A stretch of DNA of 64,000 nucleotides, taken from Marisimplicoccus sp038147335 (GTDB taxonomy: Bacteria > Bacteroidota > Bacteroidia > Flavobacteriales > Flavobacteriaceae). Below, piece after piece: positions 34,480 to 43,419 of this stretch (positions within the stretch are counted from its first letter, which is position 1; every line of letters starts with the position of its first letter). The notes under the pieces were generated by a model. It did no database searches, was not told the DNA's origin, and saw only the letters and a program-made list of their open reading frames with translations. The position numbers and the translations under genes are program-made. The stretch lies in NCBI GenBank assembly GCA_038147335.1, contig JAYQTK010000002.1:372001-436000 (forward strand), read 5' to 3'.

Positions 34480-37048
34480 TTATTTTTTCAGACTCAGCTA
34501 AGGCTTTATCTATAGCATTAATATTTTTTCCACCTCCAGTAGCAAAGAAAGGCTGACCTCCACCGCTACCATCAATTATAGGAGCTAACTGTTTTATAAT
34601 ATTTGAAGCATTAAAATTCCTTTCAGCTATTAAATTCTTTGAAATAAAACATGAAATAAATACTTTTTCATCACTACTAGATAAAACAATCATAAATAGA
34701 TTATCTATTTCATTAGAGAGTGAGAAGCATAATTCTTTGATTGATTTATTGTCTAGTTCTAATTTCCCCGAGAATGTATTTAATCCATTAACTTCTTTTA
34801 TCTCATTAATAATTAATTCTTTTATTGATTGAATTTTTAACTTGTTTTGAGAATCTATTTCTTTTTGAAGGAGTTTATTTGCTTTTTCACTTTCAGCTTT
34901 TTCTTTAATTGCTTGATCTTTTAACTGTTCTTCCTTAATTCTAGTTTTATTACTCGATGCTGTAATTCTTCTAATACCAAATGCCTGAGAACCCTCAGAA
35001 ATTATTTTAAAATCTTCAATCTCTTTTGTATTATCTACATGAGTACCTCCACATAGTTCATAAGATTCACCAAACTTTATTGTTCTTACAACATCCCCAT
35101 ATTTTTCTGAAAATAGACCAATAGCTCCTGCTTTAATTGCATCATCATAATTTGCTTCCCTATCTTCAACACACTTAATTTCATCTTTAATTAAGCCTTT
35201 AACAAGTTCTTCAACATCATTTAATTCTCTATCTGATAGTTTAGATTGATGTGAAAAATCAAATCTAAAAATATCTTCAGTAAGCATGGAACCTCTCTGC
35301 TCTATATGGTTTCCTAATATTTTTTTTAGTGCAAATTGAAGAAGGTGCGTTGAAGTATGATTTTTCTGAATAGATACCCTTCTATCTTTATTAATTTTCA
35401 TTAGTAAAGATTCATCTAGTTTATCTGGTAGATCATCTACGAGATGAATTATGTCCTCAGCTTCTCTAAAAGTATTTTTTACAGCTATAGTTACAGAGTT
35501 CGAAATAATTTCTCCAGTATCTCCAATTTGTCCACCTCCTTCAGGATAGAAAGGGGTTTCATTTGTAACAAGATGGTATTGAGTTTCTCCTTCAGTGGTT
35601 ATACATTCGCGATACTTGAAAACTTTTGTTTCAAGTTCATAATCATCGTAGCCTTTAAATAAATTTATAGATGAACTCTCATTTACAATAACCCATTCTT
35701 TAACCTCTTCATTACTTGTTGACTTTGATCTGCTTTTTTGAACTTTCATATGTTCATTAAATCCATCTATATCAACTTGAAAATCATTTTCACTTGCAAT
35801 TAATGACGTAAGATCAATGGGAAATCCATATGTATCATAAAGCTTGAAAGAATCTTCACCGCTAATTTTCTTATCATTTGGATTAGACTCAATAATTTGA
35901 TTTATAAGGGAGAGACCTTGATTTAATGTTTTGAGGAAACCTTTTTCTTCCTCATGAATTAATGAGGTAATGTATTCACTTTGATTTTTTAAGTCAGGAT
36001 AAATAGTCAGATATTGTGAGATTACTACATCAACAAGTTCATAGATGAATGGAGTCTTTATATTTAGATTTGTATATCCATATCTTATAGCTCTTCTTAG
36101 AATTCTCCTGATAACATATCCAGGTCCATTATTGCTTGGTATTTGACCATCTGAAATTGTGAATATTAAGGCTCTAATATGATCAGAAATGACTCTTATA
36201 GCAATATCAATATTTTCATCACCTGACAAATATTTTTTATTTGAAATAACTTCAATTTTCTTAATAATATCTGCAAATAAATCCGTGTCATAAGTTGACT
36301 CTTTTTTCTGTAGTGCCATGCAAAGTCTCTCAAGTCCCATTCCAGTATCCACATATTGTTTATCAAGTTTTATTAAGGATCCATCTTTCTTCCTATTGTA
36401 TTGGATGAATACTAAATTCCATATTTCTACAACTTGAGGATGGTCTTTATTTACAAGATCCGCTCCTTTAATTTTTTTCTTATCTGATTCAGATCTTAGA
36501 TCAATGTGAATTTCAGAACATGGTCCACAAGGTCCTACATCTCCCATCTCCCAAAAATTATCCTTTTTGTTACCACTTATAATTCTGTTTTCACTAAAAA
36601 ACTTTTTCCATTCATCAAAAGCTACTTGATCAAATTCAAGATTATCCTCTTTTGATCCTTCAAATACAGATACATAAATATCCTCTTTTTTAATTCCATA
36701 TATATTAGTGATTAGATCATATGACCAACCAATTATCTCTTTTTTGAAATAATCATCAAAGCTCCAATTACCCAGCATTTCAAAAAAAGTATGGTGGTAG
36801 GTGTCAACTCCAACCTCTTCTAAGTCATTGTGCTTTCCCGAAACCCTAAGACACTTTTGAGAGTTTGCAACTCTAGAAAACTTGGATTCTTGATTACCTA
36901 AAAAAATATTTCTAAACTGATTCATACCAGCATTAGTAAACATTAGATTTTTATCTGATTCGTTGATTACAGAGGCTGAGGGAATAATATTGTGTCCTTT
37001 GTCTTTGAAGTATTGAAAAAATTTTTCTCTAACAACGGATGAATTCAT
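34466..37048 (-). CDS. alaS: Alanyl-tRNA synthetase
   Basis: AlaS charges tRNA-Ala and clears mischarged Ser and Gly. The 860-residue protein has the class II catalytic domain (MFTNAGMNQF and RVANSQKCLRVSGKHNDLE near residues 35-75), FWEMGDVGPCGPCSEIH near residue 165, the editing-domain zinc motif HTSTHLL near residue 555 and CGGTH near residue 655, and a C-terminal GGGQPFFATGGG. The last segment belongs to the DHHA1 domain. The frame is intact over 2.6 kb, in contrast to the broken genes elsewhere in the window. Confidence 0.96.
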   Translation of the reverse strand: MNSSVVREKFFQYFKDKGHNIIPSASVINESDKNLMFTNAGMNQFRNIFLGNQESKFSRVANSQKCLRVSGKHNDLEEVGVDTYHHTFFEMLGNWSFDDYFKKEIIGWSYDLITNIYGIKKEDIYVSVFEGSKEDNLEFDQVAFDEWKKFFSENRIISGNKKDNFWEMGDVGPCGPCSEIHIDLRSESDKKKIKGADLVNKDHPQVVEIWNLVFIQYNRKKDGSLIKLDKQYVDTGMGLERLCMALQKKESTYDTDLFADIIKKIEVISNKKYLSGDENIDIAIRVISDHIRALIFTISDGQIPSNNGPGYVIRRILRRAIRYGYTNLNIKTPFIYELVDVVISQYLTIYPDLKNQSEYITSLIHEEEKGFLKTLNQGLSLINQIIESNPNDKKISGEDSFKLYDTYGFPIDLTSLIASENDFQVDIDGFNEHMKVQKSRSKSTSNEEVKEWVIVNESSSINLFKGYDDYELETKVFKYRECITTEGETQYHLVTNETPFYPEGGGQIGDTGEIISNSVTIAVKNTFREAEDIIHLVDDLPDKLDESLLMKINKDRRVSIQKNHTSTHLLQFALKKILGNHIEQRGSMLTEDIFRFDFSHQSKLSDRELNDVEELVKGLIKDEIKCVEDREANYDDAIKAGAIGLFSEKYGDVVRTIKFGESYELCGGTHVDNTKEIEDFKIISEGSQAFGIRRITASSNKTRIKEEQLKDQAIKEKAESEKANKLLQKEIDSQNKLKIQSIKELIINEIKEVNGLNTFSGKLELDNKSIKELCFSLSNEIDNLFMIVLSSSDEKVFISCFISKNLIAERNFNASNIIKQLAPIIDGSGGGQPFFATGGGKNINAIDKALAESEKIISQL

Positions 37049-37054
37049 TTTTTT

Positions 37055-37062
37055 TATATTTG
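37055..37062 (+). promoter_or_regulatory. -7 element TATATTTG upstream of the M23 peptidase
   Basis: TATATTTG lies 47 nt before the ATG at 37110, between divergent alaS and the M23 gene, and would give a leader of about 40 nt. The -33 region overlaps the alaS start. Confidence 0.5.
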
Positions 37063-37109
37063 TAGAGGTTTACAGCCATTAAAAGGTTGAAATTACAACA
37101 AATTGGTCT

Positions 37110-38087
37110 ATGTCCAAAACTAAATACTACTTTGATTCTGATAATCTGGAGTTTGTTCCAATTAAAAGGACATTTATTGAACGTATCTACAGGCTATCTC
37201 TGTTTTTGATTAGTTCAGTAATAATTGGAGCCTTTATTACAGTTGTGCTTTTGAATACTGATTTTATCGATACGCCCAAAGAAATTGTTCAGGCTCGAGA
37301 AATAGATAATTACGAACTTCAACTTAAAGTATTGAATAAGAAATTAGAGCAAGTTGAATCAACTTTGGCTAATATTGAGAAAAGAGATAATAATCTGTAC
37401 AGAGTTTATTTTGAAGCAAGTCCAATTCCTGAAGATCAAAGGAGAGCAGGATTTGGTGGTGTTAACAGATACGATTATTTAGAAGGATTCGAGAGTTCTG
37501 ATGTAATAGTTAATACAACAGAGAGATTAGATATTCTTACAAAAGAATTAGTAATTCAATCTAAGTCACTTGATGAAATTGAGTTATTAGCAAAGAATAA
37601 TGAATCACTTTTGACTGCAATTCCAGCAATTCAACCTGTAAGTAGTTCAGATCTAAAAAGAATGGCCTCAGGATATGGTTACAGAATTGATCCATTCACT
37701 AAGAAAAGAACTATGCATTGGGGTATGGATTTTTCAGCAAAAACTGGCACACCTATTTATGCAACTGGTGATGGAAGAATAGCTAGAGCAGATGCTAGAG
37801 CTGTAGGTTTTGGGAATCATGTTAGAATAGATCATGGTTTTGGATATGTGAGTATATATGCTCATATGGATAAAATTGTTGTTCGAAGAGGTAACAGGGT
37901 AAAAAGAGGAGATCTAATAGGTTATGTTGGTAATACTGGTAGATCTGTAGCACCTCACCTTCACTATGAAATTGTAAAGGATGGTAAAAAAATTAATCCT
38001 ATAAATTTCTATTCAGGCAGTCTATCACCTATTGAATTTGAAGAGCTTGTAAATCAAGCTTCTCAGGAGAATCAATCTCTTGACTAA
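37110..38087 (+). CDS. M23 family metallopeptidase, membrane-anchored
   Basis: The 325-residue protein has one membrane helix (about residues 30-52), a coiled-coil stretch (about residues 70-110) and a LytM/M23 domain from about residue 190: GYGYRIDPF, HWGMDFSA with the first zinc ligands, GFGYVSIYAHMD, and VAPHLHYEIVKDG with the HxH motif. This is the plan of DipM/MepM-like peptidoglycan endopeptidases or cell-division activators. The residues needed for zinc binding are present, so it is likely active. It overlaps the MerR gene by 8 nt. Confidence 0.92.
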   Translation: MSKTKYYFDSDNLEFVPIKRTFIERIYRLSLFLISSVIIGAFITVVLLNTDFIDTPKEIVQAREIDNYELQLKVLNKKLEQVESTLANIEKRDNNLYRVYFEASPIPEDQRRAGFGGVNRYDYLEGFESSDVIVNTTERLDILTKELVIQSKSLDEIELLAKNNESLLTAIPAIQPVSSSDLKRMASGYGYRIDPFTKKRTMHWGMDFSAKTGTPIYATGDGRIARADARAVGFGNHVRIDHGFGYVSIYAHMDKIVVRRGNRVKRGDLIGYVGNTGRSVAPHLHYEIVKDGKKINPINFYSGSLSPIEFEELVNQASQENQSLD

Positions 38088-38418
38088 AATGTTTAGTAAT
38101 CTTCCAGAAAAAAAATACTATAGCATAAGTGAAGTAGCAACTCACTTTAACGTCAATACATCATTATTAAGGTTTTGGGAAAAAGAATTCAAAGAGATTA
38201 ACCCTATGATAAAATCATCTGGAATAAGAAAGTATACAAAAGAAAATATTGAGTCAATAAGATTAATATATACCCTTCTAAAAAAAGATGGACTAACAAT
38301 TCAAGGGGCAAAAAAGAAGTTAAAATCGAAAGATCTATCAGAAGATGAAAATCTAGCAATCTTGAAAAAGCTTAACAAAATTAAAGAGGAGCTAAAATCT
38401 CTAAAAAAAACTTTATGA
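38080..38418 (+). CDS. MerR family transcriptional regulator
   Basis: The 112-residue protein has the MerR winged helix: YYSISEVATHFNVNTSLLRFWEKEF at residues 12-36, KYTKENIESIRLIYTLL, and a terminal helix of KLNKIKEELKSLKKTL. Such short MerR-like proteins usually follow an M23 peptidase in Bacteroidota. No ligand-binding domain is present, so it may respond only to DNA context or a partner. Coupled with the M23 gene by overlap. It converges on der. Confidence 0.88.
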   Translation: MTKMFSNLPEKKYYSISEVATHFNVNTSLLRFWEKEFKEINPMIKSSGIRKYTKENIESIRLIYTLLKKDGLTIQGAKKKLKSKDLSEDENLAILKKLNKIKEELKSLKKTL

Positions 38419-39720
38419 TTATTTTTTTCTTAGAAAAATATCAATGGGAACTCCTGAAAAATTGAAATTTTTTCTCAATTGGTTTTCTAGAAAACGTTTA
38501 TAAGGATCTTTTATATACTGCGGTAGATTACAGTAAAATGCAAACTGAGGATACTTAGTAGGAAGTTGTCTACAAAACTTAATTTTTATGTATTTACCTT
38601 TAGTACTAGGTGGAGGTTTTTGTTCAATGATTGGTAGAATAAAATCATTTAACTTTTTAGTTGGTATTTTATATTCCCTTCTTTGATTTACCTCCATTGC
38701 AATTTTAATTGCATCAAAGATTCTTTGTTTTGTTAAAGCCGAAATAAACACAATTGGTATATCAGTAAACGGCGATGTTTTTGAAATAATTTCTTCTTCA
38801 ATTGACTTAGTAGTCATATGATCTTTTTCCACAGTATCCCACTTGTTAACAAGAATAACAATACCTTTTTTATTTCTAGCTGCAAGCCAAAAAATATTTT
38901 GAACCTGAGAATCAAAACCTCTCTCTACATCAAACATTATTAAACATGTATCTGAATTTTCAATTGCTCGAACAGATCTTAGAATTGAGTAGAACTCAAT
39001 ATCTTCAGATACTTTACTTTTTTTTCTAATACCAGCTGTATCAATTAAATCAAATTCAAAACCAAATTGATTATATCGAGTGTATAGACTATCTCTAGTT
39101 GTTCCAGCAACATCAGTAACTATGAATCTATCTTTACCGATAAGGGAATTAATAAATGATGATTTACCAGCATTAGGCCTACCAACAACAGCAAACTTAG
39201 GGACATCAGAAATTATTAGATCCTCTTTTGGAAGCTTGTCAGATAATAAGTCCAAAAATTCACCTGTTCCAGATCCATTAATCGATGATAAACAGAATAG
39301 ATTTTCAAAACCCAAAGAATAAAATTCGTTAGAGTCTTCTATAAGTTTAGAATTATCAACTTTATTTACCAAGAGTAGAGTTTCTTTAGAGGATTTATGT
39401 AGCATATCTGCAATAGATTGATCAACTCCAGTTAGACCATCTTTAACATCAACCAAGAATAAAATTACATCAGCTTCCTCAATAGCTAATATTACTTGCT
39501 TATCAATCTCTTTTTGAAAAACATCATCACTTGAGGGAAGATATCCTCCAGTATCTATAACACTAAACTCAACTCCATTCCAGTCAGATTTTCCATAATG
39601 TCTATCTCTAGTTACTCCACTTACCTCATCAACAATAGCCTCTTTCCTCTCAATTAATCTATTGAAAAGTGTAGATTTACCAACATTAGGTCTTCCAACT
39701 ATTGCTACAATTCCACTCAT
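38419..39720 (-). CDS. der: Ribosome biogenesis GTPase Der
   Basis: Der (EngA) has two GTPase domains and a KH-like C terminus and acts in 50S subunit assembly. The 433-residue protein shows IVGRPNVGKSTLFNRL at the N terminus and VVGRPNAGKSSFINSL near residue 180, the two DTxG switch sites DTGGYL and DTAGIRKKSKV, and NKVD and NKWD specificity motifs. The frame is intact. It follows era after 4 nt. Confidence 0.96.
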   Translation of the reverse strand: MSGIVAIVGRPNVGKSTLFNRLIERKEAIVDEVSGVTRDRHYGKSDWNGVEFSVIDTGGYLPSSDDVFQKEIDKQVILAIEEADVILFLVDVKDGLTGVDQSIADMLHKSSKETLLLVNKVDNSKLIEDSNEFYSLGFENLFCLSSINGSGTGEFLDLLSDKLPKEDLIISDVPKFAVVGRPNAGKSSFINSLIGKDRFIVTDVAGTTRDSLYTRYNQFGFEFDLIDTAGIRKKSKVSEDIEFYSILRSVRAIENSDTCLIMFDVERGFDSQVQNIFWLAARNKKGIVILVNKWDTVEKDHMTTKSIEEEIISKTSPFTDIPIVFISALTKQRIFDAIKIAMEVNQRREYKIPTKKLNDFILPIIEQKPPPSTKGKYIKIKFCRQLPTKYPQFAFYCNLPQYIKDPYKRFLENQLRKNFNFSGVPIDIFLRKK

Positions 39721-39724
39721 TTAA

Positions 39725-40615
39725 TTATAGATTATATCCAAATTTTTTTAAAGAAGATGGATCATTTCTCCAATTCTTTCTCACTTTAACAAATACTTCT
39801 AAGAATATTTTCTTTCCAAAAAATTTCTCCAGATTACTTCTAGCTTCAGAAGCAACTCTTTTCAATGCAGATCCCTTATGACCAATCAGAATACCTTTTT
39901 GTGAATCTCTTTCAACTAGAATTAAAGATCTAATTTTAATAATTTTTGGTGAGTCCTTAAAATCTTCAGTTATTACCTCAACAGAGTATGGAACTTCTTT
40001 GTCATAATGAATTAAAATCTGCTCTCTTATGGATTCATTTACAAAAAATCTTTCAGGTCTATCAGTAAATTGATCTTTTGGAAAAAATGGAGGCGATAAA
40101 GGAAGCTTATTTTTAAAAATTTCAATTAACTCATCAATAAAGAATCCTTCAATTGCAGAGACTGGGTAAATATCAACATTTGGAAATATTGATTTCCAAT
40201 GCGATATTGATTCTTCTAATTCTTGTTGAGAAGAAAGATCAATCTTGTTAATCAATAGAATTATTGGAATTTTAAAAGAATTTAGCTTCTTAACTAATGA
40301 TTCATCAAATGACTCTTTATTTCCAACCTCTTCAACTATTACTAGGAAATCAGAGTCTATTAAAGTTTCTTTAATAAACTTCATCATTGCCTCTTGAAGT
40401 TTATAGCTTGGATCTAGAATTCCTGGTGTATCTGATAAAACAATTTGATAATTATCACCATTTATTATTCCCCTAATTCTATGTCTTGTAGTTTGAGCCT
40501 TAGATGTAATAATAGATAGCTTCTCTTTCATTAAAGAGTTAATCAAAGTTGATTTACCAACATTTGGTCTCCCAATTATTGATACAAATCCAGATCTATG
40601 TTTATTATTAGTCAT
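39725..40615 (-). CDS. era: GTPase Era
   Basis: Era is a GTPase with a KH domain that binds 16S rRNA and assists 30S maturation. The 296-residue protein has FVSIIGRPNVGKSTLINSL near residue 10, SDTPGILDP, LINKIDLSS near residue 120, and the C-terminal KH segment GILIGHKGSALKRVASEAR. A TATCTTTG promoter ends 5 nt before the ATG (40621-40628), suggesting a near-leaderless mRNA covering era and der. Confidence 0.96.
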   Translation of the reverse strand: MTNNKHRSGFVSIIGRPNVGKSTLINSLMKEKLSIITSKAQTTRHRIRGIINGDNYQIVLSDTPGILDPSYKLQEAMMKFIKETLIDSDFLVIVEEVGNKESFDESLVKKLNSFKIPIILLINKIDLSSQQELEESISHWKSIFPNVDIYPVSAIEGFFIDELIEIFKNKLPLSPPFFPKDQFTDRPERFFVNESIREQILIHYDKEVPYSVEVITEDFKDSPKIIKIRSLILVERDSQKGILIGHKGSALKRVASEARSNLEKFFGKKIFLEVFVKVRKNWRNDPSSLKKFGYNL

Positions 40616-40620
40616 TTCGG

Positions 40621-40628
40621 CAAAGATA
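40621..40628 (-). promoter_or_regulatory. -7 element TATCTTTG of era-der
   Basis: TATCTTTG on the minus strand is separated from the era ATG by only 5 nt. No -33 match was found at the usual spacing. If used, translation would begin at or beside the first transcribed base. Confidence 0.65.
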
Positions 40629-40672
40629 ACTACTTAAATTCAATGCCTTAAAACTAAGTAATGAAAGTTTAC

Positions 40673-40680
40673 TATATTTG
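40673..40680 (+). promoter_or_regulatory. -7 element TATATTTG of tRNA-fMet
   Basis: TATATTTG ends 10 nt before the tRNA 5' end, matching the arrangement at tRNA-Val. Confidence 0.75.
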
Positions 40681-40690
40681 CACTCTATAT

Positions 40691-40763
<73 letters not shown>

Positions 40764-40773
40764 CTAAAACAAT

Positions 40774-40808
40774 AAAACGGTTATGCTATAATAGTGTAAC
40801 CGTTTTTT
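40774..40808 (+). terminator. Rho-independent terminator after tRNA-fMet
   Basis: A 10-bp stem AAAACGGTTA/TAACCGTTTT (40774-40783 with 40797-40806) is followed by a T run. A short inner CTAT/ATAG pairing could extend it. It ends the tRNA-fMet transcript 11 nt after the gene. Confidence 0.85.
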
Positions 40809-40839
40809 ATTAAATTGAATTTAAACAAATTCATTTTAA

Positions 40840-41493
40840 ATGGAGATAAATAAATTTTGGTCAAGGTTATTTGGAATATTTGGAATAATGGGAGGATTAA
40901 CTTTATTCTCTGGCGATATGCTCTTTTACTATGATCCTCTAAATACTAATTTATATGAAAATATGGGAAATGCTTCAGATTCTCGAATTATCATTAGTAC
41001 AATTACTGCTTTAATAGCTTCATGGTTATATGTTCTAGGGAGTATTCATGTTTACCAAGCTTTTAAGCAAACAAAACCAATAATTAAAAACCTTGTGTTA
41101 TTTTGCTTTGTTGCTATTTCAATTGCCTACGGAGTAGTACATGGAGCCTTTGTGGCAATAGCTACTTCATCTAAGCTAGCAGTTGAAAATGATCTAAATT
41201 TAAATCAAGCTACATTATTAGCTGTTGAAGCAAATAACATATTAAGATCAATTGTATATCCTATTTTTGGACTTTTATCGTTTTTATTTATTACTCAAGT
41301 TTGGAAAAGAAAAACCTTATACCCTAGATGGATACTTCTTTTTTTTCCATTGATTCCTTTTTTATTAGAGGATGTTATTTGTAAAAATTTGTCTGGAAGT
41401 ATTTCAATTATAATTTGTGGAGGCTATTTAAATCATATTTTAATAATTTTCTTTACCGCATCATCCATTGCTTTATGGAATAAAAACAATTAA
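40840..41493 (+). CDS. Multi-pass membrane protein, unknown
   Basis: The 217-residue protein has about six or seven membrane helices. It opens with a FWSRLFGIFGIMGGLTLFSGD segment near residue 7 and a YVLGSIHVYQAF helix follows, with a GVVHGAFV segment near residue 98. A family resemblance to DUF6796-type membrane proteins is possible but unsure. No catalytic motif is apparent. It lies 31 nt beyond the tRNA terminator and 12 nt before the DUF819 gene. Confidence 0.65.
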   Translation: MEINKFWSRLFGIFGIMGGLTLFSGDMLFYYDPLNTNLYENMGNASDSRIIISTITALIASWLYVLGSIHVYQAFKQTKPIIKNLVLFCFVAISIAYGVVHGAFVAIATSSKLAVENDLNLNQATLLAVEANNILRSIVYPIFGLLSFLFITQVWKRKTLYPRWILLFFPLIPFLLEDVICKNLSGSISIIICGGYLNHILIIFFTASSIALWNKNN

Positions 41494-41505
41494 CGATTTA
41501 ATCAT

Positions 41506-42645
41506 ATGCAGTTTTATTCAAATCCAATTTACGTTTTAATCATGCTTTCATTGATGGTAATACTCTCAGTCTATGCTGGTAAATCAAAAATAGGAACTAA
41601 GCTTGGTGGACCTGCATTATTGGTAATTATTTTCACGGCAATAATTGCAAATTTGAAATTAATTCCTTCAGCATCAAATAGCATTAATTTATACGATATA
41701 ATTTTTAAGTATGTAGCGCCAATCTCAATCTTTTACTTATTACTTAATATTAATATATCCTCAATAAAAAAGGCAGGGTTACCGATGATAGGTCTCTTTA
41801 TATTAGGTTCTTTAGCTACTACTTTTGGCATATTAGTCTCATGGTATATTCTATCACCTGAAATTACATTAGGAGAGGATGCAAAGATTATTGCAGGAAT
41901 GCTAACTGGAACTTATACTGGTGGAAGTGTTAATTTTAATGCAATTGCATTAGAATATGATTTTCAAAGAAAGGGAGTGTTGTATGCAGGAACAATTGCT
42001 GTTGACAATGTAGTTACAACAATTTGGATAATGGTCACTTTAACTATACCAGTGATTTTTAGAAATATATGGAAGAGTAATAGGTCAATTATTAAAAATT
42101 CAAATAAAAAACAACATAATTCGCATTTTGACTCAATAGATTTTGAATCCTTAATTTGGTTTGTTTTCTTAGGAATTACATCATATTTTATATCAGATAT
42201 AATTTCAGGTTATACCAATATTCCTTCAATTTTAATATTAACAACTATAGGAATATTATTAGCTCAATTAAAATTTATTTCAAATTTAAAAGGAAGTCAT
42301 AGTCTAGGAATTTATATGGTTTATCTTTTTTTAGCAGTAATTGGTGCTTATTGTGAACTAAGCGCTGTAGATCAACTGGAAGAGATAGGCATTGCACTTT
42401 TATTATTTACAAGTCTTGCTGTACTTGTTCATGGAATTATTTTTTTACTTATTGGTGGATTAGTATACAGAGATTGGGATATGATTTCAATTGCAAGTCA
42501 AGCAAATATTGGTGGTGGAACATCTGCTATTGCTTTAGCTGAAGCATTTGATAGAAAAGATTTGATTTTACCTGCTATTTTAGTTGGAAGTCTTGGGAAC
42601 GCCTTAGGAACTTATCTTGGATTTCTAGTAATATACATTCTTTAA
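41506..42645 (+). CDS. DUF819 family membrane protein
   Basis: The 379-residue protein has about ten membrane helices and the DUF819 signature GMLTGTYTGGSVNFNAIA near residue 130 and a later QANIGGGTSAIALAEAF near residue 335. The family has a transporter-like architecture but no firmly established substrate. It follows the preceding membrane protein after 12 nt and converges with the SGNH hydrolase gene, with a 4-nt overlap. Confidence 0.85.
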   Translation: MQFYSNPIYVLIMLSLMVILSVYAGKSKIGTKLGGPALLVIIFTAIIANLKLIPSASNSINLYDIIFKYVAPISIFYLLLNINISSIKKAGLPMIGLFILGSLATTFGILVSWYILSPEITLGEDAKIIAGMLTGTYTGGSVNFNAIALEYDFQRKGVLYAGTIAVDNVVTTIWIMVTLTIPVIFRNIWKSNRSIIKNSNKKQHNSHFDSIDFESLIWFVFLGITSYFISDIISGYTNIPSILILTTIGILLAQLKFISNLKGSHSLGIYMVYLFLAVIGAYCELSAVDQLEEIGIALLLFTSLAVLVHGIIFLLIGGLVYRDWDMISIASQANIGGGTSAIALAEAFDRKDLILPAILVGSLGNALGTYLGFLVIYIL

Positions 42646-43418
42646 AATATTACTTCATCAGATATTTGCTGAAGAAATGGTAGGACTTCATCCTCCACAA
42701 TACTATAATAAATATCTACTCCCTTATTATCAATGCCTTTATACCTTTTAGATAAATTCAAAGAAGACTCAGCACTTAAATGAGAGAAAATAATACAGCT
42801 TGCTAAGTAAGATCCGTTAGAGTTTGGATGTTTTTCATCTTCCATTAATAAACTAAACTGTGGGTATTTTTCTTGAAATAACTTAAATGCTCTTCCAACA
42901 GGTATTAACTTAGTAGTTGTCCCCTCAATTATCTCTTTTATACTCTCTTCTATAGGATATTCATCATTATTTATATTAAACTGCTCCATAGATGGATACA
43001 TCCATGTAGAAAAGAAATGAATTTGAGTAGAAGCTGGTATAATTGATCTTATCTGATCGAAATAAAATTTTGAATTACCATTCGCATTAGTTAATATGTT
43101 TGTGCTATGCTCTTGAATGATTATATGGTCAAAAGTCTCACTTTCTAGTAATGATTTTAAATCAGGATTATTCCAATGTATTTTTAGGGTTGCCGACGGA
43201 ACTGTAAAATGTCTTACGTCCCAATTTAGACCTCTTTCAATTGACATTTTTTCTACCTGAGATGGAAGATTCCAATAAAATGTAAAACTATTACCTATAA
43301 ATAGAATTTTTTCATTGATAATTGAAAAAGGGAGAGCTTCAGACTCAGCATATGTTTCCGAAGCACTTGAAGAACAAGAGACAAAAACTAGAAATATAAG
43401 TAACTTAATAAATCTCAT
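42642..43418 (-). CDS. SGNH/GDSL-type hydrolase lipoprotein (DUF4886-like)
   Basis: I start at the ATG at 43418 (MRFIKLLIFLVFVSC), because the 17 codons before it overlap the upstream gene and this start gives a clean lipoprotein signal. The mature part begins ILFIGNSFTFYWNLP, with the nucleophile Ser in GNSFT, then HIIIQEHSTN and, near the C terminus, DEKHPNSNGSYLA with the Asp/His pair. This order matches SGNH hydrolases of the DUF4886 type, which remove acyl groups from sugars or lipids. It starts 1 nt after the gamma-glutamyltransferase stop. Confidence 0.82.
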   Translation of the reverse strand: MRFIKLLIFLVFVSCSSSASETYAESEALPFSIINEKILFIGNSFTFYWNLPSQVEKMSIERGLNWDVRHFTVPSATLKIHWNNPDLKSLLESETFDHIIIQEHSTNILTNANGNSKFYFDQIRSIIPASTQIHFFSTWMYPSMEQFNINNDEYPIEESIKEIIEGTTTKLIPVGRAFKLFQEKYPQFSLLMEDEKHPNSNGSYLASCIIFSHLSAESSLNLSKRYKGIDNKGVDIYYSIVEDEVLPFLQQISDEVIF

Positions 43419-43419
43419 T